Part shown: positions 22,783 to 31,169 of the stretch, in pieces
Numbering within the stretch: position 1 is the first letter of the stretch
How the letters are laid out: every line of letters starts with the position of its first letter
Assembly (NCBI GenBank): GCA_040221415.1
Contig: JAVKEN010000007.1
Coordinates: 1 to 36,651, forward strand
Source of the DNA: JAVKEN01 sp040221415
Lineage (GTDB): Bacteria; Pseudomonadota; Alphaproteobacteria; Rickettsiales; JABSSG01
Length of the DNA stretch: 36,651 nt
Direction: 5' to 3'
Notes under the pieces: model-generated
What the model was told of the DNA's origin: nothing
Seen by the model: only the letters and a program-made list of their open reading frames with translations
Database searches by the model: none
Made by a program: the position numbers and the translations under genes

Positions 22783-25075
22783 AAGTTTGTTTCTTAACAG
22801 CTTTTGCAATATCAAGGCGTAATGGCCCCATTCTTGTTATCCATAATACACCAAACCCTACTGAAGCACGCAACGCTTTTTCGTTATAGTATTGACTGCT
22901 ATTATAATTTAAATTTTTAGGAATATCTACCTTCCACAAACTACCTGCTTCTCCAAAGACCGATCCTGATACTTCCATTTCTTTAGGTAAGCCAATTGGG
23001 AAATTTAACTCAGTAGTTCCAGTATAGTAATATTGACCACCAAGAGCATCTCTAGATGCTTTGTCGCGAGGACCAATACCAGCTGCCTGGAACCCTCTAA
23101 AGCTTTGGTCACCTAAATAGAAATGGTCATTAATTCTAACATTTTTACCGCTGTAACTATTAATTTGGCCTCCTTGGCCCGCAACTTTAAATGTAACATC
23201 TTCCATAATGGGAAAATATTTTGTAGCTGCAATGATATTTCTATAATATCTTGTGTTACCACCTATGCCTGCGAGAGACTGATTCAACTTCAATACATAG
23301 CCTTTTGTAGGGAATGTAGGAGAGTCTGTTTTGTCATAGGAGAATCTCTGATTAATCATTGAGTTAACATATTTTCCTTCCTGCGATCTAATGTAAATTG
23401 GTGCATCAGCAGCCAATCCGCTAATTTCACTTCTTTCAATTACATACGATAGGCCATGAAATAAATCATCGATAATATCGTAACCCATATTCAGGCTGAG
23501 GCCAAGAGATGATGACTTGTATGGAATAGAGTTTGATCGTGCACCTAAAGATGCCTTTTTATTGTCATAAGAGTTATAATAAGTATTGAATCCGGCACTC
23601 ATTTCATTGCCCAAGAATCTTGGTTCAGTAAAGCCAAAATTCACCGAATTAGAAACTGAAGATTTTTGGAATCCAAAGTTTAAATACTGGCCTTTTCCTA
23701 GAAAGTTGCTTTCCGTAAAGTTAACCATACCCAATATACCATCTGATGTAGAGTAACCGGTAGATAATTTAATTTGCGCTGTAGATTTTTCTTCTACTGA
23801 AATATCTAAATCGATTACATCATCTTTACCTGTTCTAACAGTATCGATGTTAATTTTTTCAAAGAAGTCTAACCCTTCTATTTTTCTTTTTGATCTGTCA
23901 ATGAGGAATGCATTATATGGGTCACCCTCGGATACTTTCATTTCTCTGCGAATTACATCATCATATGTTTTAAGATTTCCTTTGATGTTAATTCTGCCAA
24001 TATAAACTCGTTTTGCTTTACCGATATCAAAGGTAATATCAACAGTTTTAGAATCTTCATTAATCTTGTATTGAGGATTTATTTGAACAAAAGGGAAGCC
24101 TTTATTTGATAAATATTTGATCATTTCCTCTATTGAGTCATCAATTTTCAGAACGTTAAACACTTCACCTTCTTTAATTTGGATCAGTTTCTTCAGGCTC
24201 TCTTTTTTAATGGCGTCAATTTTGCTAGTAACCGTTAAATTCCTAACATCGTACTGAGCTCCTTCATCAATAGAGAATGTGATATAGAAACTATTTTTAG
24301 ATGGTTCAATATCAGCTGTTGCCGAGATAACCTTAAAATTAATATAACCTTTTGATTGGTAAAAGCGGTTAAGTAAAATTTTATCATTCTCAACCAGGTC
24401 GGAATCATAATGGTCTGTCTTTGCAAAGAAGTTCCAAAATTTGGCTTCTTTAGACATAATTGCTTCTTTTAATTTCCTATCACTAAATCTAGTGTTGCCT
24501 ACGAAAAATATTTTAGCTATTTGAGCTTTCTTGCCCTCGTGAATGTCGAAGACTAGGTTGATTCTATTTTGTTTTAGCTTAACAATCTTAGGTGTTACAG
24601 TTGTCGCATATCTGCCTGTTTTATTATAGATGTCGATAATACGGTTTGTATCATCCCTAACTCTTGACTTAGAGAACACCATTCTTGGTTTTAAAATAAG
24701 CTCACCTGCAAGGTTCTCATCTTTAATGGAATTATTTCCTTCAAAAATCACCTTGTTGATAATTGGGTTCTCTTTAACTGTAACTGTAACAATGCCATTT
24801 TTAGAAGAAAGATTTACTTCAGAGAATAAACCAGTTTTGTACAGAGTTTTCAAAGCGTCGTTTAGTTTAGACTCTTTGAAAATGCTGCCATTTCTAAATG
24901 GTAAATATGATTTAATGGTAGAAGTCTCTACTCTTTGATTTCCAACAATATTTATATCTTTTATTTTTTCAATTTCCTGCACAGTTTTTGATGTTGCGTT
25001 AGGCTTATCCGCAGCGTTAGCATTGAAGTTTATTACACAAAATACTAAGAAAATAATTTGAAAAATCTTGTTCAT
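22736..25075 (-). CDS. bamA: Outer-membrane assembly factor BamA
   Basis: Core of the BAM complex that inserts beta-barrel proteins into the outer membrane. About 779 residues: signal peptide (MNKIFQIIFLVFCVINFNANA), five POTRA domains (roughly 30-410), then the 16-strand barrel. The lid-loop motif DQSFRGFQAAG with its conserved RGF is present. The chain ends in MVHFSFETRL, so the final aromatic is not at the extreme C-terminus. The start at 25075 gives a classical signal peptide. An ATG seven codons earlier (25096) would overlap rseP by 20 bp and remains possible, since neither has a ribosome binding site. Confidence 0.97.
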   Translation of the reverse strand: MNKIFQIIFLVFCVINFNANAADKPNATSKTVQEIEKIKDINIVGNQRVETSTIKSYLPFRNGSIFKESKLNDALKTLYKTGLFSEVNLSSKNGIVTVTVKENPIINKVIFEGNNSIKDENLAGELILKPRMVFSKSRVRDDTNRIIDIYNKTGRYATTVTPKIVKLKQNRINLVFDIHEGKKAQIAKIFFVGNTRFSDRKLKEAIMSKEAKFWNFFAKTDHYDSDLVENDKILLNRFYQSKGYINFKVISATADIEPSKNSFYITFSIDEGAQYDVRNLTVTSKIDAIKKESLKKLIQIKEGEVFNVLKIDDSIEEMIKYLSNKGFPFVQINPQYKINEDSKTVDITFDIGKAKRVYIGRINIKGNLKTYDDVIRREMKVSEGDPYNAFLIDRSKRKIEGLDFFEKINIDTVRTGKDDVIDLDISVEEKSTAQIKLSTGYSTSDGILGMVNFTESNFLGKGQYLNFGFQKSSVSNSVNFGFTEPRFLGNEMSAGFNTYYNSYDNKKASLGARSNSIPYKSSSLGLSLNMGYDIIDDLFHGLSYVIERSEISGLAADAPIYIRSQEGKYVNSMINQRFSYDKTDSPTFPTKGYVLKLNQSLAGIGGNTRYYRNIIAATKYFPIMEDVTFKVAGQGGQINSYSGKNVRINDHFYLGDQSFRGFQAAGIGPRDKASRDALGGQYYYTGTTELNFPIGLPKEMEVSGSVFGEAGSLWKVDIPKNLNYNSSQYYNEKALRASVGFGVLWITRMGPLRLDIAKAVKKQTYDKTQMVHFSFETRL

Positions 25076-25076
25076 G

Positions 25077-26168
25077 TTAAAATTGTTTGATGTCATTTAT
25101 TATTACGAAAAGCATCAATGTTACCAACAAAGCAAAGCCAATTCTCATACCCACATTTTGAACTTTCGATGCAACGGCTTTTCCAAAAATTGCTTCTACA
25201 ACATAAAACATTAAATGTCCACCATCAAGAATTGGTATTGGTAGTAAATTAATCAAACCTAAATTGATAGACAACATTGCCATAAACCACAAAACAGCAT
25301 ATATGCCCAGTTTTGCTGTATCTCCTGCCATCTTGGCAATTTTAATTGGCCCTCCCATATCTTCAGTGCCACGAGACCCGTCAAGCATCTGGCCTATGGC
25401 TTTTAAAGTGATATAGCAAATTTGAACTGTTTCATTAACTGCTTTTTTTATGGAGTCATATAAGCCTAATTTTACATAACTCACCTTAGTGGTTCCTACT
25501 CCTAATCGGCCAATTTTTTGTTTTTCTCCTTTGCTAATTGAGAAGTCTACCGCTTCGGGTTTAATAGTCTTAGAAATTATTTCTTCTCCTCTCTGAATTT
25601 TAAATTGAAGAGGCATTTCAGGATGAGAAGCAATGAATTTTTCCATATCTTTAAATTCAACGATTTTATATCCGTCAATTTCAATAATCTTATCTCCCTT
25701 GCGAATATCGTGAACTTCAGCACGACTTTTTGGTGCCACTATTGTGATTTCATTAGAGGAATGAGTTTTACCGAATGTATAGAAAAATCCTGCTAAAATT
25801 ATTATCGCAAACAAAAAATTAGCGAATGGTCCAGCGGCTACAACTGCAGCTTTAGCAGGAAGAGATTTACTATAAAAAGCAAGGTGCTCTTCTGATTTTT
25901 TAACGGGCGCCACTTTACTGCTTGAGGGATCTTGATCGCCAAACATTTTCACATAACCACCAAGTGGCAATAAGGATATTTTCCAATCTGTCCCAGACTT
26001 ATCTTTGAAGCCGAATAATCTTTTGCCAAAGCCAATTGAAAATTCAGTGACTTTAACACCGCATAATCGTGCAATGAAGTAATGTCCAAACTCATGCACA
26101 AAAACAATAATCGTCAGAATAACGATGAATGATAAAAGGTAATGCGAGATGTTAAGAATGTGTTCCAT
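25077..26168 (-). CDS. rseP: RseP-type site-2 zinc metalloprotease
   Basis: Intramembrane protease that cuts membrane-bound anti-sigma factors and leftover signal peptides. 363 residues. HEFGH (25-29) in the first membrane helix and NLLPIPILDGGH with Asp315 in the third supply the zinc ligands and the catalytic Glu. One PDZ domain is visible (about 135-205), as in many Alphaproteobacteria, where the E. coli enzyme has two. It overlaps dxr by 17 bp. Confidence 0.96.
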   Translation of the reverse strand: MEHILNISHYLLSFIVILTIIVFVHEFGHYFIARLCGVKVTEFSIGFGKRLFGFKDKSGTDWKISLLPLGGYVKMFGDQDPSSSKVAPVKKSEEHLAFYSKSLPAKAAVVAAGPFANFLFAIIILAGFFYTFGKTHSSNEITIVAPKSRAEVHDIRKGDKIIEIDGYKIVEFKDMEKFIASHPEMPLQFKIQRGEEIISKTIKPEAVDFSISKGEKQKIGRLGVGTTKVSYVKLGLYDSIKKAVNETVQICYITLKAIGQMLDGSRGTEDMGGPIKIAKMAGDTAKLGIYAVLWFMAMLSINLGLINLLPIPILDGGHLMFYVVEAIFGKAVASKVQNVGMRIGFALLVTLMLFVIINDIKQF

Positions 26169-27315
26169 CGATATATTCCTGTGTTTTAATTCTATACTCT
26201 TTGTCTTTTGACATCACTTCTTCTATTGAAGAATTTTCTCCAATTGAGTTGTGAGTAAGCATGTGCTCGATAATCCTAGTGATGCTAGTGTATTTTATTT
26301 TGTTATTCAAAAAATTTTCAACAGCAATTTCATTTGCAGCATTAATAATAATCTTTGCATCATCTTTTTGACGCAAACTTTCTTTACACAATCTTACAGC
26401 AGGAAATCTTTTTTCATCGCATTTAAAAAAGTCTAACTGAGAAATTTTTGTTAAGTCCAATGGTTCCACTAATTTTTTCTCAGGTCGTTTTGGCCAATCT
26501 ATTACATATGAAATAGGCGTCCTCATGTCCGGCATGCCAAGTTGCGCTAAAGTTGAACCGTCTTTATATGCAACCATACTATGAATAATTGACTGAGGGT
26601 GCACAACTACATCAATTTTTTCAGAAGTCATGTTAAACAAATAATGCGCCTCAATAATTTCTAGCCCTTTATTAACCATATTTGAGCAATCTACAGTAAT
26701 CTTTTTCCCCATGCTCCAATTTGGATGCTTAGTTGCTTGTTCTGGAGTTATATTTTCTAATTCTGCAACTGGAGTTTTAAGGAATGGTCCTCCTGAAGCG
26801 GTAAGAATAATCTTCTCAATTTGATCACGATTTTCTTCTTCGAATACTTGAAATATAGCGTTATGCTCTGAATCTGTGGGAAGTAATTTTCCGCTATATT
26901 TTTTTGCCTCATTAATGAATAATTTACCTGCGCAGACTAAGCTCTCCTTATTTGCAAGGGCAATATTACTTCCAGACTGAATAGCTCTAAACGTTGGTAA
27001 TAAACCAGCCGAACCAACTATAGCCGCAATGACTAAATCTACCCCTAAGGATGCAATTTCTTCTAAGCCAGATTTTCCTGATAAGACATTCACAGGATGA
27101 CTGCTGAGCATATTTTGTAAATCTTTGCGGTACTTTTCATTTGCAATACAAACATATTTGACCTTTAGGTCTATTGCTTGCTTTGCCAATAATTGATAAT
27201 TTTTATTTGCTATGAGAGCAGTAACTTCATATTTGTCTGGTGAGTTTTGAATTATATCAATTGTGCTTTTACCGATCGATCCGGTAGAGCCAAAGATACT
27301 TATGCTTTTTTTCAT
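26152..27315 (-). CDS. dxr: 1-deoxy-D-xylulose 5-phosphate reductoisomerase
   Basis: Second step of the MEP pathway to isopentenyl diphosphate, NADPH- and metal-dependent, cytosolic. 387 residues. The nucleotide-binding motif GSTGSIGKST is at 9-18. ALANKESLVCAG, LPTDSEHNAIFQ and the TASGGPFLKTP segment form the active site. The isoprenoid product feeds UppS of the same operon. It overlaps cdsA by 4 bp and rseP by 17 bp. Confidence 0.98.
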   Translation of the reverse strand: MKKSISIFGSTGSIGKSTIDIIQNSPDKYEVTALIANKNYQLLAKQAIDLKVKYVCIANEKYRKDLQNMLSSHPVNVLSGKSGLEEIASLGVDLVIAAIVGSAGLLPTFRAIQSGSNIALANKESLVCAGKLFINEAKKYSGKLLPTDSEHNAIFQVFEEENRDQIEKIILTASGGPFLKTPVAELENITPEQATKHPNWSMGKKITVDCSNMVNKGLEIIEAHYLFNMTSEKIDVVVHPQSIIHSMVAYKDGSTLAQLGMPDMRTPISYVIDWPKRPEKKLVEPLDLTKISQLDFFKCDEKRFPAVRLCKESLRQKDDAKIIINAANEIAVENFLNNKIKYTSITRIIEHMLTHNSIGENSSIEEVMSKDKEYRIKTQEYIDGTHS

Positions 27316-27977
27316 AGGAAATAATGTGAATTATCAAGCATTAATAGCAGCGCAATTTTAGGAGCAACTATTGTCAGCCCATCTACTCTATCCAAAATTC
27401 CACCGTGCCCTGGGATAATTGATCCACTATCTTTAAAATTAAACCTACGTTTGACCCATGACTCGATAAGGTCACCAATTTGTGCATATATAGCCAATAT
27501 AATATTTAAAGAGATAAATAATAAATGATCTTGTTTGAATAAATAATCTTTCATAAAGAAACCTACCAATGCGGCTCCGGATATTCCGCCAATAAGCCCA
27601 GACCAAGTTTTGTTAGGGCTAATTCTTGGTGCAAGCTTTGGTCCACCGATTAATTTGCCAAAGAAGTAAGCAAAAGTATCAGTTGCCCAGACTACCATCA
27701 AAATCCATAAAACAACTATATGCCCGTTAGACTGATCTATAATCCAGATGAGAGCGGTGCAGGGGAGTCCAACATATAAAATCCCAACCAGCTTCCACTT
27801 AACAGGGCTTTGATGATTATTTTTTACAGTGAGCTCATACCACTCATAAAACATGATTCCGGCTAAGCTAAACATCATGAAATCAAAAATGATATTATTA
27901 AAATATATGATAGTAAGTACTAAAGGCGCTAATACTAATGAAGTAGCAATTCTTACTAACATGTTCTTACTTACCAT
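27312..27977 (-). CDS. cdsA: Phosphatidate cytidylyltransferase
   Basis: Makes CDP-diacylglycerol, precursor of all phospholipids, in the inner membrane. About 221 residues and six to seven membrane helices. The C-terminal family signature ends in PGHGGILDRVDGLT, preceded by KRRFNFKDSGS. The start at MVSKNM is chosen because AGGAAGAG lies 5 bases upstream; an ATG ten codons earlier lacks this. It overlaps uppS by 11 bp and dxr by 4 bp. Confidence 0.95.
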   Translation of the reverse strand: MVSKNMLVRIATSLVLAPLVLTIIYFNNIIFDFMMFSLAGIMFYEWYELTVKNNHQSPVKWKLVGILYVGLPCTALIWIIDQSNGHIVVLWILMVVWATDTFAYFFGKLIGGPKLAPRISPNKTWSGLIGGISGAALVGFFMKDYLFKQDHLLFISLNIILAIYAQIGDLIESWVKRRFNFKDSGSIIPGHGGILDRVDGLTIVAPKIALLLMLDNSHYFL

Positions 27978-28680
27978 AACGTCTCTTCCTTTGTTTGAAT
28001 TCTTCAATAGCTATTTTTAAATCTTCTTTGCCAAAATCTGGCCATAATTTTTCGCTGAAGTATAATTCAGAATAGGCTATTTGCCAAAGTAAGAAATTGC
28101 TTACTCTGAATTCTCCACTAGGTCGTATAAATAAATCAGGATCTGGAATGTCACAAGTAAAAAGATTTTTTGCAAAGAGTTTTTTGTCAATATTATCTAT
28201 TTTAAGATTGCCAGTTTTTATTTGTTTAGCAATTTCTTTAGTAGCGTGAATAATTTCATCTTGGCTGCCATAGCTAATTGCAATCGTTAAAATCAGACCA
28301 GTATTATCAGATGATTTATCAGACAGATCTTTTATTGTCTTTACTAAACTCTTTGGCAACTTATCGATATTGCCAATAACGTTTAGACGCATGTTATTTT
28401 TATTAATCTCGCCTTTGTCATTTTTAAGATAGTAGTTTAGCAAGAACATCAACTGTTCAACTTCTTTTGCTGAGCGATTCCAGTTCTCTGAGGAGAATGC
28501 ATATAAGGTTAAATATTTGACACCAAGTTCGTGTGCAGCTTTGGCAATCTTCTTAGCATTTTCTGCGCCGAATTTATGACCGCTTGACACTGACTTATTA
28601 TTTTTCTCAGCCCATCTTCTATTGCCATCCATGACAATAGCAATATGCTGAGGGACTTTGGAATTCTCGTTTATATTCAT
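27967..28680 (-). CDS. uppS: Undecaprenyl diphosphate synthase
   Basis: Cis-prenyltransferase that builds the C55 carrier lipid for peptidoglycan and other glycans. 237 residues from MNINENSK. IVMDGNRRWAEK holds the catalytic Asp, and LFIRPSGEFRVSNFLLWQ and the AYSELYF end are typical. It is the first clear gene of the envelope operon. The ATG at 28680 is preferred over an in-frame TTG upstream, although neither has a clear ribosome binding site. In many Alphaproteobacteria pyrH and frr precede uppS; here they do not. Confidence 0.97.
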   Translation of the reverse strand: MNINENSKVPQHIAIVMDGNRRWAEKNNKSVSSGHKFGAENAKKIAKAAHELGVKYLTLYAFSSENWNRSAKEVEQLMFLLNYYLKNDKGEINKNNMRLNVIGNIDKLPKSLVKTIKDLSDKSSDNTGLILTIAISYGSQDEIIHATKEIAKQIKTGNLKIDNIDKKLFAKNLFTCDIPDPDLFIRPSGEFRVSNFLLWQIAYSELYFSEKLWPDFGKEDLKIAIEEFKQRKRRYGK

Positions 28681-28743
28681 TGTTAACGATATGATTATCA
28701 GCAGCAATATTATGTTGCTTAGGTCGTAAAATCAATCAATAGC

Positions 28744-29076
28744 TCAAATTTTTTGGCGCGAATGATGACTTTTTAGTAAGCGAGAAATATTAATAACACT
28801 GTGTTCGAAGCTAGTTTTCTTATTTTTTACTTGGTAATAAATTTGTTTAATTTTATTGAAGATATATGAATAATCATAGTTCAGCATATTACATATTCTT
28901 TCTAAATTATGGTTGGGGATAATTAAAAAACTTCGAGCTTGATTTCTTATGCGGCGACTTTTCAAGCTAGTGCCGCTTGTGAATAAGTCTAAATAATGCT
29001 GTTTAATGCAAGCATGCCATATTCTTATTTCGCCAGGCAGTTTGCCAGTTTGGGCTGTAGATTTTTGTTTGTTCAT
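28744..29076 (-). CDS. Small basic hypothetical protein
   Basis: 110 residues, basic, no signal peptide. The order of segments (EIRIWHACIKQHYLDLF, then SRRIRNQARSFLI, then LERICNMLNYDYSYIFNKIKQIYYQ) looks like a compact helical protein and distantly resembles short conserved alphaproteobacterial proteins of unknown role. I cannot name it. GAGGTAAT precedes the ATG at good distance. It lies 63 bp upstream of uppS on the same strand, so it may be the first gene of that transcript. It is divergent from the IQ-motif operon. Confidence 0.65.
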   Translation of the reverse strand: MNKQKSTAQTGKLPGEIRIWHACIKQHYLDLFTSGTSLKSRRIRNQARSFLIIPNHNLERICNMLNYDYSYIFNKIKQIYYQVKNKKTSFEHSVINISRLLKSHHSRQKI

Positions 29077-29204
29077 ATATTACCTCATCAAATTTAAAGC
29101 GAGGGAATATAATTACTAAAGGTTAATAAATCGTTAACAAAATAAATAAATTTACAACTTTTTTAAATACCTTCAATATATATTTATATAAAGAGGGTGA
29201 AGTT

Positions 29205-30194
29205 GTGAATGAATTAGAAAAAGAAGTAGAAGAAAAAATACAACATCTCTTAAAGAAGGTGATTTTTGATAGATTGGATTTAGCGAATGATCTGATACAT
29301 TATAAAGGTATAGTCAAGGAATTAAAACTTACAAAATCCCAACAAGAGGCAAAAGCAAGTCAGCATAAGAAAACTGGTAGGAAGTTCGGTTATACACCGC
29401 AAGATAATAAATTAAGTAAAGAAACATTTATTAGCACTGCGGGAGTTTTCCTTCTTGGATCGGCGATTAAAACTCCTCCGGAAGAATTAGCTAAATTATC
29501 CGATTCGCTTTATAAAAGTTATTCTGATTTGTTCGATGCTGAATGCGACCGCAGAATGCTTGCTGAACAAAAAAAGAGGCGAGAGGAAGAAAGAGGTGAC
29601 CTTAGTGAGAAATCTGCTTTTGAGAAATTTAGTTATGCTTTAAAAAATTTCTTTATCAACCTAAAGGAGTGGTGGGTAGCAGCTGATAAAAGAATCGAAA
29701 AGGGAAAATCTGGTATTCTAGATAATGTTTTTGATATGACTCTTAAAAAGGTAACTGAAGAGAGAGCTGCAATTAAGATTCAGTCATTAGCTAGAAGAGT
29801 AGCGGCAAAGAAACAAGTAAGGCAATTAAGAGAAGATCAAGCTGCAACTAAGGTGCAGTCTTTAGTGAGAGGTATGTTTGGTAGAAAGGAGGCAGATAAA
29901 AAAAGAGAAGATAAAGCTGCAACCAAAATTCAATCTTTAGTGAGAGGGGTGTTAGGAAGAAATAAGGCTGAAGAACTAAAAAAAGAAAAGAAAAAGAAAT
30001 TAGTTGTCGACAGGGTTGGAAACACATTTTTTGCTCCAAAACCAGATGGATCAAGACCTGTTATTATTAGTCCCTCTGTGGCAAAAGAAGCTAAAAGTGT
30101 AGCAAAGAAGATTCGTCGCCCTAAAAAGACGCGTACACCTCCGCGACCTCCTGGACCTCCTCCAGAAAAGAAGCCTTCATCTCATGAAAGATAA
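29205..30194 (+). CDS. Triple IQ-motif protein, candidate host-directed effector
   Basis: 329 residues from a GTG start with GAGGG seven bases upstream. Residues 1-130 are helical and charged, with one hydrophobic stretch (GVFLLGSAI). Three IQ-like units follow at a 25-residue period: KIQSLARRVAAKK (191-203), KVQSLVRGMFGRK (216-228) and KIQSLVRGVLGRN (241-253), each preceded by A-A-(I/T). They fit the consensus IQxxxRGxxxR that binds calmodulin in eukaryotes. Bacteria lack calmodulin, so a host target is likely. The C-terminus is basic and proline-rich (PPRPPGPPP) and could meet SH3 or profilin-type partners. No signal peptide. It is first of four tightly spaced genes. Confidence 0.8.
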   Translation: MNELEKEVEEKIQHLLKKVIFDRLDLANDLIHYKGIVKELKLTKSQQEAKASQHKKTGRKFGYTPQDNKLSKETFISTAGVFLLGSAIKTPPEELAKLSDSLYKSYSDLFDAECDRRMLAEQKKRREEERGDLSEKSAFEKFSYALKNFFINLKEWWVAADKRIEKGKSGILDNVFDMTLKKVTEERAAIKIQSLARRVAAKKQVRQLREDQAATKVQSLVRGMFGRKEADKKREDKAATKIQSLVRGVLGRNKAEELKKEKKKKLVVDRVGNTFFAPKPDGSRPVIISPSVAKEAKSVAKKIRRPKKTRTPPRPPGPPPEKKPSSHER

Positions 30195-30474
30195 TTTCAT
30201 TAACTTAAATTTAACTTTTATCGCTTATACTAAAGTCATGAATGTAGAAAAAATTTTAAAAGATTCAGGTTTAAGTTTTGTTGCTGGAAAGTCGCTTTCA
30301 GCATCAGATGCTAGGAAGATGTCTTGTGAAGCCTCGCTGGGAAATGTATATAATTATAGTTCAAGGCAAATTTCGGATGCAGTTGATAAAGTGCCCAAGG
30401 ATATATTTAAGGCGGAGAAACTTAACGTAAACTCTGGCGTAATTCCAAGTAAATCAAAAGGTAGGTCAAGATGA
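30184..30474 (+). CDS. Small hypothetical protein, IQ operon gene 2
   Basis: 96 residues if started at 30184, where it overlaps the IQ gene by 11 bp, or 78 from the ATG at 30238 (MNVEKILKDSG). No known domain and no membrane helix. The C-terminus is basic (PSKSKGRSR). The last 4 bp overlap the next gene (ATGA), which argues that it is translated. Function unknown. Confidence 0.6.
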   Translation: MKDNFINLNLTFIAYTKVMNVEKILKDSGLSFVAGKSLSASDARKMSCEASLGNVYNYSSRQISDAVDKVPKDIFKAEKLNVNSGVIPSKSKGRSR

Positions 30475-30830
30475 CGGAACTACGTGCCGTAAACGGCGAT
30501 ATTCAAGAGCAGAAAATGATCGATTCGCTTATTAGTGCGTTTACTGTAATTATGTCTAAAGAACCAAACCTTGGGACCAACCTAATATCTCTATCTTTGG
30601 CAATCGTTGAGGATCAGCCATTTGAGGATTCTTTGACAAAATTTGATGATAAAAATCCACTTCATCAAAAAGCTAAAGAAGTTTTGGTGAATTTAAGGAA
30701 TTTAAACAAAAAACCAATTAATACAGCCTATACTGCTCTAATAGTTTCAAGAATTAAAGTTAATCTTGCATTACAAAAAAATAATGCAGCCAATCAAAAT
30801 AATAAAACTGAAAAACAAATAGGGTTTTAA
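30471..30830 (+). CDS. Small helical hypothetical protein, IQ operon gene 3
   Basis: 119 residues, predicted all-helical. It has alternating hydrophobic faces (MIDSLISAFTVIM, LISLSLAIVED, TAYTALIVSRIKVNLALQ) and an Asn/Lys-rich tail. No signal peptide or known family. Its size and its position between the effector-like gene and another small gene would fit a chaperone or adaptor, but the sequence does not prove that. GGTCAAG sits before the ATG, and the start overlaps the preceding stop. Confidence 0.65.
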   Translation: MTELRAVNGDIQEQKMIDSLISAFTVIMSKEPNLGTNLISLSLAIVEDQPFEDSLTKFDDKNPLHQKAKEVLVNLRNLNKKPINTAYTALIVSRIKVNLALQKNNAANQNNKTEKQIGF

Positions 30831-30832
30831 CT

Positions 30833-31165
30833 ATGCCAGATTCAAGTAAGAAAGAAGAAATTAAGTCAGCAATAAAGCCAGAAACACAAAGAGGTGCAGG
30901 TTCTACACCAGAGGAGGTGAAGGAATTCAAGGAATCTGCTTTTGAAGAAGCATTTGCGAAAATGTCTCCAGAAGATAAGGAAAGGGCGCAAAGAGTTCGT
31001 GAAGCCCTGGCAGAATTATCCCCAGAAGATCAAAAAGCCAGGAACAAAATCGCTCTTGAAGAAATAGAAAAAAGGAATAAGGTTAAAAAAGATGCAGATG
31101 CTAAAATGAAAGAGTTGGGAGGAAAAATATCCAAATACGGCAGGGGCGGCAGAAGTAGGAGTTAA
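30833..31165 (+). CDS. Small charged hypothetical protein, IQ operon gene 4
   Basis: 110 residues, very rich in Glu and Lys, helical. A duplicated motif MSPEDKERAQRVREAL and LSPEDQKARNKIAL (about residues 43-75) suggests two similar helices. The C-terminus is glycine/arginine-rich and basic (KYGRGGRSRS). It starts 2 bp after the preceding stop. It ends 4 bp from the stop of the convergent hemF gene. No known family. Confidence 0.65.
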   Translation: MPDSSKKEEIKSAIKPETQRGAGSTPEEVKEFKESAFEEAFAKMSPEDKERAQRVREALAELSPEDQKARNKIALEEIEKRNKVKKDADAKMKELGGKISKYGRGGRSRS

Positions 31166-31169
31166 TCTG

